Source: Tritrichomonas musculus (taxonomy: Eukaryota; Parabasalia; Tritrichomonadida; Tritrichomonadidae). From it: DNA of 64,000 nt. Below are positions 18,301 through 26,589 of the stretch, one piece after another (position 1 is the stretch's first letter; every line of letters begins with the position of its first letter). The notes under the pieces are model-generated. The model did not search any database, was not told where the DNA came from, and saw nothing but the letters and a program-made list of their open reading frames with translations. Location: contig JAPFFF010000001.1 of assembly GCA_039105265.1 (NCBI GenBank), positions 2,852,001 to 2,916,000 of the forward strand, in the 5' to 3' direction. A program made the translations under genes and the position numbers.

Positions 18301-19302
18301 AATAACATCTGTATTTATGACTGGAGTACCATCAGTATTTATGACTGGATTATCATCAGTATTTATGACTGGAATGACATCAGTATTTGTGACTGGATTA
18401 TCATCAGTATTTATTACTGGATTATCATCAGTATTTGTGACTGGATTATCATCAGTATTTGCAATTGAATTATCATCAGTATTTGTGACTGGATTATCAT
18501 CAGTATTTACGATTGATATATCATCAGAATTCATTGGAATAACATCTGTATTTGAGATTGGATTATCATCAGAATTGTTTTTACTAGTTAACAAAGAAAG
18601 TTTTTCTTTTGCAGCTATATTTCCTTTTATTGCAGCTAAATGAAAGTATTTAAAAGCTTCTATTTCATTTTTCTGAACATTTTCACCTGTATATTTTTCA
18701 TTAGCATATTTATACATCATATCAACATCACCACTTAACGCATCTTTTTTCATTTTTTCAATTTCTGGTGTCATTTCTTCATCTGTATGAATATTATTAA
18801 CCTTTTCTTTATATTCTTTGAGTTTTTCAATTGATTTTTCTGTCATTGACTCAAATATTTTATCTAGCTCTGAGCAAATTTTTCTGAATAAAGGTCGATT
18901 TTTTGTTTCGAATGATAAACATGAAAATAGAAGATCTTTTAATTCATATGGAATATCGTCAGGTATCATTGGCATTTCACCATTTTTAATGTCATCAATT
19001 AGCTTGTTAGGATCACTTTCGTCTTCATAAATTTGAGTTCTTCCTGATAAAATTTGTAAGGTAATTATCCCAAAAGAATAAATATCGGATTTTTGAACAA
19101 TTTTTCCATTATTATTTAAGGTAAAAGGATCTGTATAATAAATTAAATTATATTTGATTAAATTTTCGTTACTATAATTAAATTTATGAGAAAATGATGA
19201 TTGATTAAAATCAATAATCTGAGGTTCAAAATTTTCATCGATTAAAATGTTGGATGGTGTAAGTCTTTCATGTATTTGGCCTATTGAGTGCAGATAACTC
19301 AT
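11854..19302 (-). CDS. Host kinase-Sel1-AAA protein, fused in frame to a Polinton integrase tail
   Basis: 2,482 codons from the first ATG; the frame is also open upstream to 19,494, where it reads more kinase (GIIDFIGFC, ERQYIIIYGIAKAM), so the true start lies at 21,729 beyond a transposon. Order: kinase C-lobe (QIHERLTPSNILID replaces HRDLKPxN, so the HRD Asp is lost and this is probably a pseudokinase), DIYSFGIITLQIL, Sel1-like repeat (about 195-240), acidic repeats (about 245-385), then six AAA modules: GPTGTSKT (about 478), GKEGCGKT (760), GPTGVGKT (1097), degenerate GNSGFKT (1428), GPPGQGKH (1845), GDTASGKS (2160). They resemble dynein-related midasin/RNF213-type AAA_5 domains. The sixth module stops at GEWVLI, at its Walker B; from about residue 2304 the sequence is Polinton integrase. 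Confidence 0.85.
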   Translation of the reverse strand: MSYLHSIGQIHERLTPSNILIDENFEPQIIDFNQSSFSHKFNYSNENLIKYNLIYYTDPFTLNNNGKIVQKSDIYSFGIITLQILSGRTQIYEDESDPNKLIDDIKNGEMPMIPDDIPYELKDLLFSCLSFETKNRPLFRKICSELDKIFESMTEKSIEKLKEYKEKVNNIHTDEEMTPEIEKMKKDALSGDVDMMYKYANEKYTGENVQKNEIEAFKYFHLAAIKGNIAAKEKLSLLTSKNNSDDNPISNTDVIPMNSDDISIVNTDDNPVTNTDDNSIANTDDNPVTNTDDNPVINTDDNPVTNTDVIPVINTDDNPVINTDGTPVINTDVIPMSSDDNSIANTNDNPVINTDDNSVTNTDDIPMNADDTPITNTDDDANLDEYNDEMNGDLNDLDQDAFEDDLFISLSEHPFFSQKKIDIEKLLINVENQIKIEENIDFNKNEAIKQNFIFTRGSEERLRKLYYYIKIGVPVLLEGPTGTSKTLSSEIVCKILNRELIRFNLSSETKTQDLIGRYIGDENSWAGITQKDGPFSYAFKEGKVLLLDEINLASVSVLQCIEEALDSGVLSIEIPGRPLKSISMHPEFRIIATQNPNKGSYANKRQNLGLKFYSRFQIINFPSFTEDELLKIAEGLAEQFGYNDLSVIKDLVKFHIEWSEYPNIIDDPQCFTIREIAATVKALSQNEEINDTIMTIYGARYQNDLKNQLKKVLKKYPKLKKGIKEFVLPEFPWCYPNNALISAVKSAIFSLNNGRNIILTGKEGCGKTQVALWIADYYNKVQSSSNNNKNSYFCVCTEEIKVSDLVGHQAPSGKSDGTSELIKWQDGFLTKAIKEGKCTVLESLDEAPSTVTERLNGLLDQKYDGQEKYFDIPENSADPKVFIEDSFRILATSNIDKISQMSPAFLNRFDIIVLENQIDDLITENQFKQLIKLLLDRYSSETLLKQNYPKINSNSDDSDSDDIIQDYGNPSVNLSVDKTSSYKYSDRVIPKIYQKLKKERNISNISKVCNAIVKLSSILLTDKINEDQIVDFAFLLLNNNQQFEVPKDIETKLKNMFLEIDNNTDDPFFYEDSPILLNFLAKLMAYSIISQPVCITGPTGVGKTSAARAFSRMRPRSSRDKVGFQMHSFHSGTKVSHFFGSTTLLDGEIVFHDGTLTTALKLGLVFIADEFNLSTQSVMKSLSLALDPTIGKNVFIPGTSQIINISSEFHFIACQNEVGTLGRNVIPDSIASRFAYIEYPTPKKEDIEKICICISRDICHSLERNFKTKDEEFAKNIADYMIKLNEKKLSHIAQWSLRDITKLFKRIYPQNVLKRFINITPIHHVLFYTMSAVSKNDVNTVIDEVCKIIKSSFQLHDDNINEYKNCYLANPEIREIKDQGHYMMKGKSGISITSMSQSTIDKKLYSLWDARFQIYLSDDDEPILLIGNSGFKTFLAKQFLPKAQVITLNQETNVAQLLGTSGFMTNSEAKLFYITYLCKILQADEESVELRKSLEKGELTKERVDEIINNGMESSLPKSFEYAIKHLSQKLFINEDKSKNCVLSNTTLEFRPGLFLNAILQRQSLILKDLSNLPTIVLERFNELFSGKKNITLSEDIHDTFTPKNNKELTSFNESFRVFATCSNNTISRLSEAVLSRFTVISIPEYTDDEQEIVLKSYIDINNLCFLPKHINQLNQFSISYSKQLKTPITFPQIIKVVDITSKMQHENSKLVQESFGLSMNSLKLTQTNDNEDQVFNIGITLYRVFGGLFDSKKKKEILIKEINKYFKLPEKYSNQEMIDCQLEISKKNGILGVLSKLSNLFFKSSSVNQCKTRVAFTNSFNNLLDLLHMGLTIHVPIILEGPPGQGKHTAINYLAEMLNINVIYIIISQTTKYDDLFGKVRISRDKDGIHVNMIETQFTKIINSSYSMDKQSLIVLENINYASPALLNALSPVFDSRNPTILLPNGSTIDKGKFDIVAIFNTQQTSSSKDKIPSTIINSSIYHIVSKQSKKEILNIIATKLSYVGLSKEAGEFFDYFNKARSVISSEGSFCSFTLNEIEKYILLRKLTKKIFEDKTIFQLVFAYRFSSDEMIQKMLKILSLENMMFTPLFNYNSPPTHLFIRISNEKNNGLILPLISKNINKTSLSLIDSLTLPQKHCLIFLGCSLLSKRPCVIQGDTASGKSHLIRLFAKLLGAKLNVYQMNSDSNISMLAGQSVLIDSLSKKDQDSFREAFTILRHDANISKYLDDSQNIDINNSSSWNPKIIKNLLKFISSISLNSIYRTEIENAVQLIKETMNPVNRFEHHESSFIHAIRNGEWVLIGYDMMQIYQKVERIKKTVYPEFMSKKQTTKTEPLHSSLGIIDRVIRTLRDMAYTAQVDKITPEVMEDLVCQYNHAPHETLSKYSGMECTPEMAQNDKDLESHICRRILQQNYNIMTKPDFVIEDYEYVKVYNGKDPFQKRRSVIQPGLWFINGFDEGKYHVVNAENGDDQFLPRYRIHPE
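18150..18580 (-). repeat. 24-bp coding minisatellite
   Basis: About sixteen variants of a 24-bp unit encoding TDDNPVTN or TDDNPVIN octapeptides within the AAA gene, between the Sel1 region and the first AAA domain. The acidic linker is probably unstructured and likely varies in length between strains. The opposite strand is also open here, which is a composition effect and not a gene. Confidence 0.85.
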
Positions 19303-19494
19303 TGCTTTAGCTATTCCGTATATGATAATATATTGTCTTTCAATATTCCACCAGGGGGGTGTTTCTTCTCTTTGTATAAAATCAAAAATGCTTTGTAAAG
19401 ATTTATTTGAGGCGTATTTGAAAATAATTACATTATTTTGATTATTTTTCTCGCAAGGTTTGCAAAAACCAATAAAATCGATAATTCCTGGATA

Positions 19495-21535
19495 CCCATG
19501 TTTTCACCTTTGACTATGAGTTTTCCACTTTTGAAAGGAAAAGTTAAATGTTTATTTCAAATATTTTCTATGAAACATATCATAAGTGATATCATTTTAC
19601 CGATAATACTTTTTTCAGATATTCAAAACATGATCGTTACCAAATTGTTATATAACTTTTTTACTTCATTTTGCCTTTATTTTCATCAATTTAATCAATT
19701 TTAGAAACTCAAATTCTGGGATTATGAATATTAGATGTTCCTCTATCATTTTATGAATTTAACTCAAATTCCTTAATCTTGTGATCAAATTTAATTTGTT
19801 GATTTTAAGACATATGAAAAAAATTAGATGGTATCAATTTATATTAATATATATTGTTGGATGAGCTTTTCATTTAGCTTACTTCAACGAAAATCTAATT
19901 TTTTCCCCTCAAAAAGTTGATTTTGATGCGTCTATTTTTTTGCAAAAAAATGATTTTTAATCCATTTAATCACTAAAATCTTTATATATAGTTGTTATAT
20001 TTTTCATCTCATATAATATTTCGAAAAGTTGATTTTCATTTGAGTTATTATTTCCATTATTTCTAGCGCTTCTTAAGTGTCTTTGCTAAATTGATTTGAT
20101 AAAAGTTACCAACTCTTGATGAATTTTATTTTTAAGATGAAAAATTGGACTTAAATATTTTATGATATAAAATAATAATTACACAATAAACTACATTTTT
20201 AATAATTTATTCTTGCCATTAAAGCAATAATCATTATAGAGCAAAAAAGAGTGAAAATGATTAATTTTATTTGCTTATTTTATTGTTATTAAATCTCTTC
20301 AATACTAATTTTAAGAAATTGCTAATTTTATTTAGAAATATATTATTGTCATATATTATATATTTTATAATAATAGAATACTGCTTTTTTTATAATAATC
20401 ATAACAAGATATTGCATAAAAAAAATTTTTATTTTAACTTTCTAAGTAGGCTTCAATTTTCAATGGTATTTCAAATCAATTCAACCGAAAAAGTTCCAAC
20501 GCTCTTTATTTAAATTTTTTGCACTTCCACTTAGATCAGACTAATTTAGATAATTTGAAGAATTATTATATAACGAAAATAAAAATTTTGATATAATTTT
20601 CTATTAAATTCAAAATAATGTATTAGAACTTATCTCAAATATTTTTTTATTTTAATTATTTCATTAGAAATGATAAAAAATGATAAAATTTGATTTTTAT
20701 AAAAAGTTTTCAAATTTTGAAAAAATAAAAAATATCGGTGTGTATCTATCATTTTGATGTGTTTTTTGACCTTTTTGAGTTAGAAAATCACCATCTTTTT
20801 GACCTATTGAAATGACAAAATAATTTTTGTAAATCTCAGTTTATTATTGAGACTTGAAAATACAGATATATTTTATAAAAAATAACTCATTTATTTGAAA
20901 ATATGGGTTATTTTTAATTGTTACAATTATGCATGGATTAGATATCAGAGAATTTAACAAATATTTAAATCTCAAATTCATTTTTCCCCATTTCTATTAA
21001 ATTATTTATTCCTTTTTATTGTATTAATTATATATAAACATGTGTCACAAAAACTTATCTCTGATATCATTAATTTGAGTTCAATAGGATATCTTAAGGC
21101 CGATAATTCTCAATTTATCAATAAATATTTATTTTATAATAAATAAAAATACTTTTATTTATTATAAAAATATGTTTTTAATAATCAAATAATTAAAATA
21201 TTATGATTTAAATATTTAAATTGTATTCAAATTTACTTTGAAATTTTCTATTAATCCAAAAAATTCAAGAAATAAAATTATCACCAAATTTTCATTTCAA
21301 AATCCTAAACATTTGGTTTATCTTAAGCGTAATTTGAACAATGATAATTAAATATATTTATCATTTGCTAAATCTATTTTTTCTTCTTCGAAATTGTTAA
21401 ACATGACATGACAATTCTTTTTTGATGGCGTGACTTCATCTAGTTCTGAAAATCCATTCAAATTATAATGAGGTGATATGATTTGAATAAACCTAACAAA
21501 AGTGGAAAACTCATAGTCAAAGGTGAAAACATGGG
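19495..21535. mobile_element. 2,041-bp TA-flanked inverted-repeat DNA transposon, non-autonomous
   Basis: The ends are perfect 39-bp inverted repeats (19,495-19,533 and 21,497-21,535) beginning CCCATGTTTTCACCTTTG, with weaker similarity inward, and the element is flanked by TA on both sides (19,493-19,494 and 21,536-21,537), the target duplication typical of Tc1/mariner-type elements. The interior is very AT-rich with no open frame over about 80 codons and no recognisable transposase. Removing the element plus one TA leaves the kinase frame continuous across the site (AAT-TAT-CCA-GGA: Asn-Tyr-Pro-Gly), which shows a clean insertion into the host gene. Near-identical repeats suggest a recent event. 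Confidence 0.88.
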
Positions 21536-21729
21536 TAATTTATATTTTGAAGGCGGTCGATATACCTGAGAAACTTATCATTATTATCAATATCTTTGAA
21601 AAATTTTGAAACGCATTTTATACTGCTGTTTTTTAAAGAAGAAAGATAACATACGCTATTATTTCCTTCACCAATATATGATTCTTTGGTAATATCATCA
21701 GAATATAATAAAAATGCTGTTTCTTCCAT
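21517..21729 (-). CDS. 5' part of the host kinase-AAA gene, upstream of the transposon
   Basis: Starts MEETAFLLYSDDITKESYIG and reads as the kinase N-lobe: glycine-rich IGEGNNSVCYLS, VSKFFK with the likely VAIK lysine, and a helix C region ending LQNINYP. Host sequence covers 21,538-21,729 (about 64 codons); the last few residues of the frame are encoded by the transposon end. It continues in phase at 19,494, on the other side of the insertion. The ATG at 21,729 looks like the true start. Without removal of the 2-kb insert by splicing, no full-length protein would be made. Confidence 0.75.
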   Translation of the reverse strand: MEETAFLLYSDDITKESYIGEGNNSVCYLSSLKNSSIKCVSKFFKDIDNNDKFLRYIDRLQNINYPCFHL

Positions 21730-22157
21730 TTTTAACTAATGCTTAATTAATCGTAAAGTTTTTAATAGAAAATATTTTTGCCCGGATAAGATATCTTATT
21801 ATTGAAAGAAAAAAAAAAAACTTAACAAATATGTATATGTATTGTATTTAAAAAAACTGAATGTAGTTTTCCTTAAAAATGTTGAATAAGAAGATAATGC
21901 TTAATTTTTTAATTTGTATGAATGAGAAAATTCAAAATTAAAAAAGAAGTTGTATTGTTTTAAAAAAAAATACAAAAATATATATTAATGGCATATGTGA
22001 TTACACTCCTTGTTCTTCTTTAGAGGAGTATTTGTCTTGTTGAGAAAAAAATGACAAAAAGTTGGTTGCTTTGTAATGCGATTATCAATTGATTCATCTT
22101 GGCTTTTCATTTTTACTGGCATACAGCCTTTTATGAAGATTTTTTTTCAGAACATAT

Positions 22158-22186
22158 AAATCAACGATCATTTTGTATTCAATTTT
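22158..22186 (+). promoter_or_regulatory. Dispersed 29-bp upstream motif (three copies)
   Basis: The string AAATCAACGATCATTTTGTA followed by TTCAATTTT occurs at 22,158, near-identically at 27,392-27,420 (just before the BTB-like relic's ATG) and with two changes at 24,020-24,048. It contains a TCATTTT Inr-like site. Position and conservation suggest a promoter module that travels with these gene families. Confidence 0.4.
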
Positions 22187-22269
22187 CATAACTATCAAAA
22201 TATTTATTAAAGAAACCAATTGCTTGGCTGAAAAATATATCTTGATTATTAAACTCTTTTAAATATCAC

Positions 22270-22640
22270 ATAATTCATAATCATTCATCGTGATTTGAAG
22301 TCAACAAACATTCTCATTGCAAGTGATGGAAATGTAAAGATTTGTGATTTAGGATTATCAAAGTTGATGACAATAGAAGAACAAACGATGGCCTGTGGTC
22401 TAGAAAGCCAACAAAAAAGATTATTATGATAAAAAAGTTGTTGTTTATTCCTTGTGCACTTTATTTTATCAGATGGCAGCTTACGAAGTTGCAGAAATCC
22501 AAAAGAAAAAAAGCTGAAATTCATTCTTCTTTCACTGATTATTCAAAGATTATGATCAATGATTGTTGGAACTTGAATTAAAAGATCGACCAAATTTTCA
22601 TGTGATCTTTGAAAAACTTGAAAAAGTCATTTCAATTTGA
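22270..22640 (+). pseudogene. Kinase relic, copy 1
   Basis: The plus strand reads RDLKSTNILIASDGNVKICD followed by LGLSKLM (22,291-22,371), a clear TKL-type catalytic loop and DLG/DFG region. Later, in other frames, come fragments of DVYSFG-like and of the C-lobe end (KDRPNFHVIFEKL near 22,590-22,620). The frame is broken by several stops and shifts, so this is a host pseudogene. The opposite-strand frame 22,285-22,524 is only its shadow. Confidence 0.75.
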
Positions 22641-22745
22641 TCCAATTAAATAAAACAGAAATTAAAAATGTTAAATCATTTGTCAAGCAACACAAAACGA
22701 TCTTGTTTTTGCGAAAATGTCGTATGAATTCATTTATTTTCCTAT

Positions 22746-22988
22746 ACATGAACAGGGATAAATAGTATGCTTTCACAATATACACTTTTTCAATAGAATT
22801 GTTTGATTTCTGATCGGTTGCATTAGAAAATTCGCATAATTGGCTTACTGATTCTTCATTTAGATTCAATGAATTGAATTTTTCTTCGCATTGCTTCAAT
22901 ATTTCATTTTGATTGACCTGGCATTTAAAAGCATGAATTCTTTCTGCAATTGAATGAAATATTTCAATTGATTCTTTTTCTTCATTAA
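22746..22988 (-). pseudogene. 243-bp partial copy of the 518-residue gene
   Basis: Nearly identical (only a few differences) and in the same orientation as 24,901-25,143, which lies inside the unknown gene at 24,287-25,843. It encodes the IFHSIAERIHAFKCQ to YIVKAYYLSLFMY part, inside a 136-codon open frame (22,627-23,037) whose two ends are unrelated. It adjoins the kinase relic. A recent partial duplication; probably not a functional gene by itself. Confidence 0.75.
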
Positions 22989-23148
22989 TAGCATGTAAGT
23001 CAAAATTATATTTTTTAGATAAAATAGAAAATATCATAAACAGTATCAGATAAAAAAAATAAAATATTTTAAAATTAGTTAACTACTTTTAAAAGGTCCA
23101 CCAAATTGTTCAAAAAAAAGTCTACCGAAAAAAACTCTGCACTAGACT

Positions 23149-23171
23149 CTTTTTGAACGCAGTTCAAAAAG
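23149..23171. other. Perfect 10-bp palindromic hairpin
   Basis: CTTTTTGAAC, GCA, GTTCAAAAAG: a perfect stem with a 3-nt loop in an otherwise gene-poor AT-rich region (23,040-24,215). Two more GTTCAAAAAA or CTCTGC-like pieces flank it. It could be a transcript end or a mobile-element end; nothing decides between them. Confidence 0.4.
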
Positions 23172-23783
23172 TGGCATCCCTTGTTTTATATACGATTTCA
23201 TAATTTTTAACTAATATTCATTCAAAAGATCAAGTTCACGGAAATATGAGACTTATAAATATTTCTTTAGATGAAAAATATTCGCCACAAGTTATATTTG
23301 ACCAAAAAGAAGACGAAAGTATTAAATATCTAGTTTCACTTTCACCAGAAGCGATTAAACAAGAACAACTTACAAAAGAATCTGAATCAAAGATTCAGTA
23401 TCTTTAATTAATTGATTGATATCAGCTTTTGGAAGAGTAATTTTAAGCCAATCAATTGCTTTTAATTCAATCATTGTCCAAAGGTTCTTTTGATCCATTG
23501 ATTTCACGTGTAAAATAGCAAGATCCAGAATTGTAGCAAAACATTTAAGAAGATTCATTAGATCATAATGTTTTTTGACTTATGATTCTGAATTAAAATT
23601 TTTCTTTTCATTATATGAATCTGATTCTGATTCTGATAAATCTTTCTTTTTACAACATTTTTCAAATGAATCAAAAATTCAATTATATATAAATCAATCA
23701 TTGTGATCATCTAATAAAGGTGTAGATTCAACTGTCATTTTGAAATCATTAATTAGCTCTAAAGATAAAAAAAAAAAAAAAAA

Positions 23784-23816
23784 AACCGTTGGGAAATACT
23801 ATATCACCCAACGGTT
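23784..23816 (+). other. Stem-loop AACCGTTGGG / CCCAACGGTT after a poly-A run
   Basis: A perfect 10-bp inverted repeat with a 13-nt loop follows directly after 17 or more A residues, and is followed by AAGGCGAATGTGATCTCGTA with possible further pairing (AATG with CATT). The GC content is well above its surroundings. It looks like a structured RNA fragment or an element end. I tested it by eye as a tRNA and could not form a proper anticodon stem. The rest of 23,040-24,215 holds only short decayed frames. Confidence 0.4.
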
Positions 23817-24286
23817 AAGGCGAATGTGATCTCGTATCGTAGCATTGAAAAAAACAGCAAGAACTTTTTGAAAAACAATTGACCATTTATTCTCGGAAAA
23901 TAAAAACAAAAATAAACTCAATCAAGGAATGACTTTTTTTAGAATGGTGAGTTTAAATGTGATTTGTTTTCATTTTTATATATGAGAAATTCAATAATTT
24001 CAAAAATTCAATTATATATAAATCAACAATCATTTTGAATTCAATTTTCATAATTTTCAAATTATGAATTAGTTTTTTTGAAGTCATATCAATAATCAAT
24101 TTCTCAAAAACAAAGAAAATAAAATGAATGAAGATTGAATTGATTCAATTTTTAAAGAAATGCAAGAAAATTTTTATCAAAAACGTTAATTTGCAGACTT
24201 ATCGTATTATATAAAATGCAATATTTAATGAAAATGAGTTTTTTTATTCAAAGTCATGATTTAAGAAATGTCAATTATGTGATTAA

Positions 24287-25843
24287 TCATATTAAATTGT
24301 TAATTTCTCTAATCCTGATATCATCATCATTTATTTTTTCGACTTCGAGAGCAATTATATTTTCATTTAAATTTTGTACTTTTTCGATCCATGTTATTAA
24401 TCCACGTTTGCTCTCCAATTCTTTAATCTTTTTACAAATATCTTTCATGTGAGGAATGATATCAGAAAAAAATATAATAAGAACTTCAGTCATTTGAATA
24501 GTACTTGCAATTGCCTGGATGATGCTATTAAAATCAACTTGAACTTGAGTAGTAGCACATCTAGATGCAATTATTTCACGGTAATTTGAAATTTCATTTT
24601 CTAATTCTTTATAAGTATTATGATACTCTTGTGTGATTGCTTGTAAATTTACACTTTTGAGTAAATCTATTGCATTTTGGTGATTGTTATTTCTTAAATT
24701 TGAAACTTCAGAAATAAATTGAACTTTATTAATTGAACTTAAAACTTCATAACAAAATTGATATGTTATTTCTGGAATGGCATCTAAGATAAAAGTGAAT
24801 TTTGTCAGAAAAGAATTTGATGTGTTTGAAAGAACACGAACTCCACATATATTTATATATTGATGATTATATTGCCCAACTCCATATAATGAAACATTAT
24901 ACATGAACAGGGATAAATAGTATGCTTTTACAATATACAATTTTTCAATAGAATTGTTTGATTTCTGATCGGTTGCATTAGAAAATTCGCATAATTGGCT
25001 TACTGATTCTTCATTTAGATTCAATGAATTGAATTTTTCTTCGCATTGCTTCAATATTTCATTTTGATTGACCTGGCATTTAAAAGCATGAATTCTTTCT
25101 GCAATTGAATGAAATATTTCAATTGATTCTTTTTCTTCATTAAAAATATCGTCATGCAAATCTTTAAGGAATTTTGTTATATAATATCTATTTTTTTCAT
25201 CAATTTTAGTAACTTTGTTTATTATTAATGAATCAGAATCATAGACAGTCAATGAACATGGTGTTTCATTAGAAATAATTTTTTGTAATTTTTGGCAATT
25301 AAGAAAGGCAGGATAAATGATATTATTCATCACCAAACATTTTGTCTTAGATGTATCTTTAAAAGATTCATAAAATGTATTAAAACCCAATTTATATTTA
25401 ATTAATTTGATTGAGTTAATTGGATTTAAAAGTTCTAAAAAACCTTTAAATTCTGAATAATTAAAGTAAGATTTGAATTCATCTTCAATTTTAGTATATC
25501 CTTCGGGATCAATAAATATATTAAATTTTTGTTCGGCTTGGTCTCTGTCAATACAAAAGCCAAAATAATTTAAGCTCCAAATAAATACTTCCTTTTCATA
25601 ATTAAAAATTTGTTGAGCAGATGAAAATGGTAAAATGAGTTTATGCTTATAAGTATCTTTTGAATTTGGATTAATGTAGCATTTGATGTGTGGCGGTGTT
25701 GGAATTTGGTTATTTTGGTCGCCACTAAATACTTCTAATTTATTTGGAAAAATAATTGTTGAATTTGTATTAATACTAGAAAAATACTCTTGAAAACTTG
25801 AATATTTACTTTGTATTACGGCAAGGCATTTATTGGTGTCCAT
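24287..25843 (-). CDS. Trichomonad protein of unknown function, 518 residues
   Basis: The frame is intact with an Inr-like TCATTT about 18 nt before the ATG. The N-terminal two thirds are mixed alpha/beta, with Pro/Thr-rich QIPTPPHIKCYINPN near residue 45 and many aromatic residues. From about residue 230 it turns helical (EKESIEIFHSIAERIHAF; CEEKFNSLNLNEESVSQL), and the last 120 residues look coiled-coil (TYKELENEISNYREI; KKIKELESKRGLI). No signal peptide, no membrane helix, no catalytic motif recognised. A 243-bp near-identical piece lies 2.1 kb downstream of it. A lineage-specific family is likely. Confidence 0.7.
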   Translation of the reverse strand: MDTNKCLAVIQSKYSSFQEYFSSINTNSTIIFPNKLEVFSGDQNNQIPTPPHIKCYINPNSKDTYKHKLILPFSSAQQIFNYEKEVFIWSLNYFGFCIDRDQAEQKFNIFIDPEGYTKIEDEFKSYFNYSEFKGFLELLNPINSIKLIKYKLGFNTFYESFKDTSKTKCLVMNNIIYPAFLNCQKLQKIISNETPCSLTVYDSDSLIINKVTKIDEKNRYYITKFLKDLHDDIFNEEKESIEIFHSIAERIHAFKCQVNQNEILKQCEEKFNSLNLNEESVSQLCEFSNATDQKSNNSIEKLYIVKAYYLSLFMYNVSLYGVGQYNHQYINICGVRVLSNTSNSFLTKFTFILDAIPEITYQFCYEVLSSINKVQFISEVSNLRNNNHQNAIDLLKSVNLQAITQEYHNTYKELENEISNYREIIASRCATTQVQVDFNSIIQAIASTIQMTEVLIIFFSDIIPHMKDICKKIKELESKRGLITWIEKVQNLNENIIALEVEKINDDDIRIREINNLI

Positions 25844-25992
25844 ATTATATGGAAATGATATAAAGTTAACAGTTTTTTTTCAGTTCACATCAATTCAAAA
25901 AAAAATAAAAAATGATTGGTTAAAAAAAATAGTAGTGCAAATGATCAGTTCATATTATTATTATTATTTGTATCTTTAGCAAAGATTAAAAA

Positions 25993-26104
25993 AATGGCAC
26001 GAAATTTTTGAGTTTTTAAAAAGATAGCACGAAATTTTTGAGTTTTTAAAAAGATAGCACAAAATTTTTGAATTGAAAAAAGTGGCACAAAATTTTTGAG
26101 TTTG
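25993..26104 (+). repeat. Four copies of a 30-bp promoter-proximal repeat
   Basis: GGCACGAAATTTTTGAGTTT recurs four times at about 25,996, 26,026, 26,057 and 26,085, at 28-31 bp spacing, with A or G variants. The array ends about 40 nt before the start of the small gene at 26,147, so it may be an upstream activating array. The intervening units are AAAAAGATA or AAAAAAGTG. Confidence 0.65.
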
Positions 26105-26146
26105 AATTTTTGCTAAATAAATTATATATCATTTTTTTAATCTTCA

Positions 26147-26383
26147 ATGGAAGACCGCCATCTTATGTTCGATAACATTCCCAGGGCTACTAAGATAGAT
26201 CAAAAAGAAGAGAAAAATGGTTTATCTTTAGGCAAAACAATTGGAGTCGTTGGAGGAGCAGCCTTTTTTGCATCTTTAGGACTTGCACTTTATAATAATC
26301 ACACTCAAAATGAAAGATATAAGAGAAATCCTAGAAATATTACAATACAAAATGATGATTCCAAAAAGAAAAAAGACAGTTGA
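26147..26383 (+). CDS. Small single-pass membrane protein
   Basis: 78 residues. A polar N-terminus (MEDRHLMFDNIPRATKIDQK), then a glycine-rich hydrophobic helix (TIGVVGGAAFFASLGLALY, about residues 32-50), then a basic tail (KRNPRN, KKKKDS). There is an Inr-like TCATTT about 18 nt before the ATG and a repeat array further upstream. No known family; the topology is probably N-out with a cytoplasmic basic tail. Size and context do not suggest an element gene. Confidence 0.6.
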   Translation: MEDRHLMFDNIPRATKIDQKEEKNGLSLGKTIGVVGGAAFFASLGLALYNNHTQNERYKRNPRNITIQNDDSKKKKDS

Positions 26384-26589
26384 TAAAATTTGACTATCTA
26401 AAATAACTCAATAAAAATCATTTTCTTGAAATGTAAATTTTGGTATTTTTGATATAAAAGTTTAGATTTAAAAAATTTTTTTCAAAGTTGAAAATTAACT
26501 CGATAAATTATATTAGCTTTCTTGTTCCCTCGTATGTCATCATTAACGACATTATATCTACTAACGTAAATTCAAAATTATATTTCAAA

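Larger units (their letters stand above)
21939..22720 (+). repeat. Segmental duplication, copy 1
   Basis: A stretch starting ATTAAAAAAGAAGTTGTATT and including GGTTGGTTGCTTTGTAATG, TGATTATCAATTGATTCATC-like and AAATGTTAAATCATTTGTCA blocks matches 26,590-27,190 along most of its length with many small gaps. Both copies contain the relic of a kinase C-lobe. They are old enough to have diverged in the coding part. Confidence 0.75.

Noticed and set aside
18143-18643. 166-codon plus-strand frame opposite the acidic repeat
   Set aside because: It is the antisense of the 24-bp minisatellite in the AAA gene.
23784-23860. tRNA gene
   Set aside because: A GGTTAAGGCG D-loop-like string is present, but no anticodon stem or T-arm can be formed.
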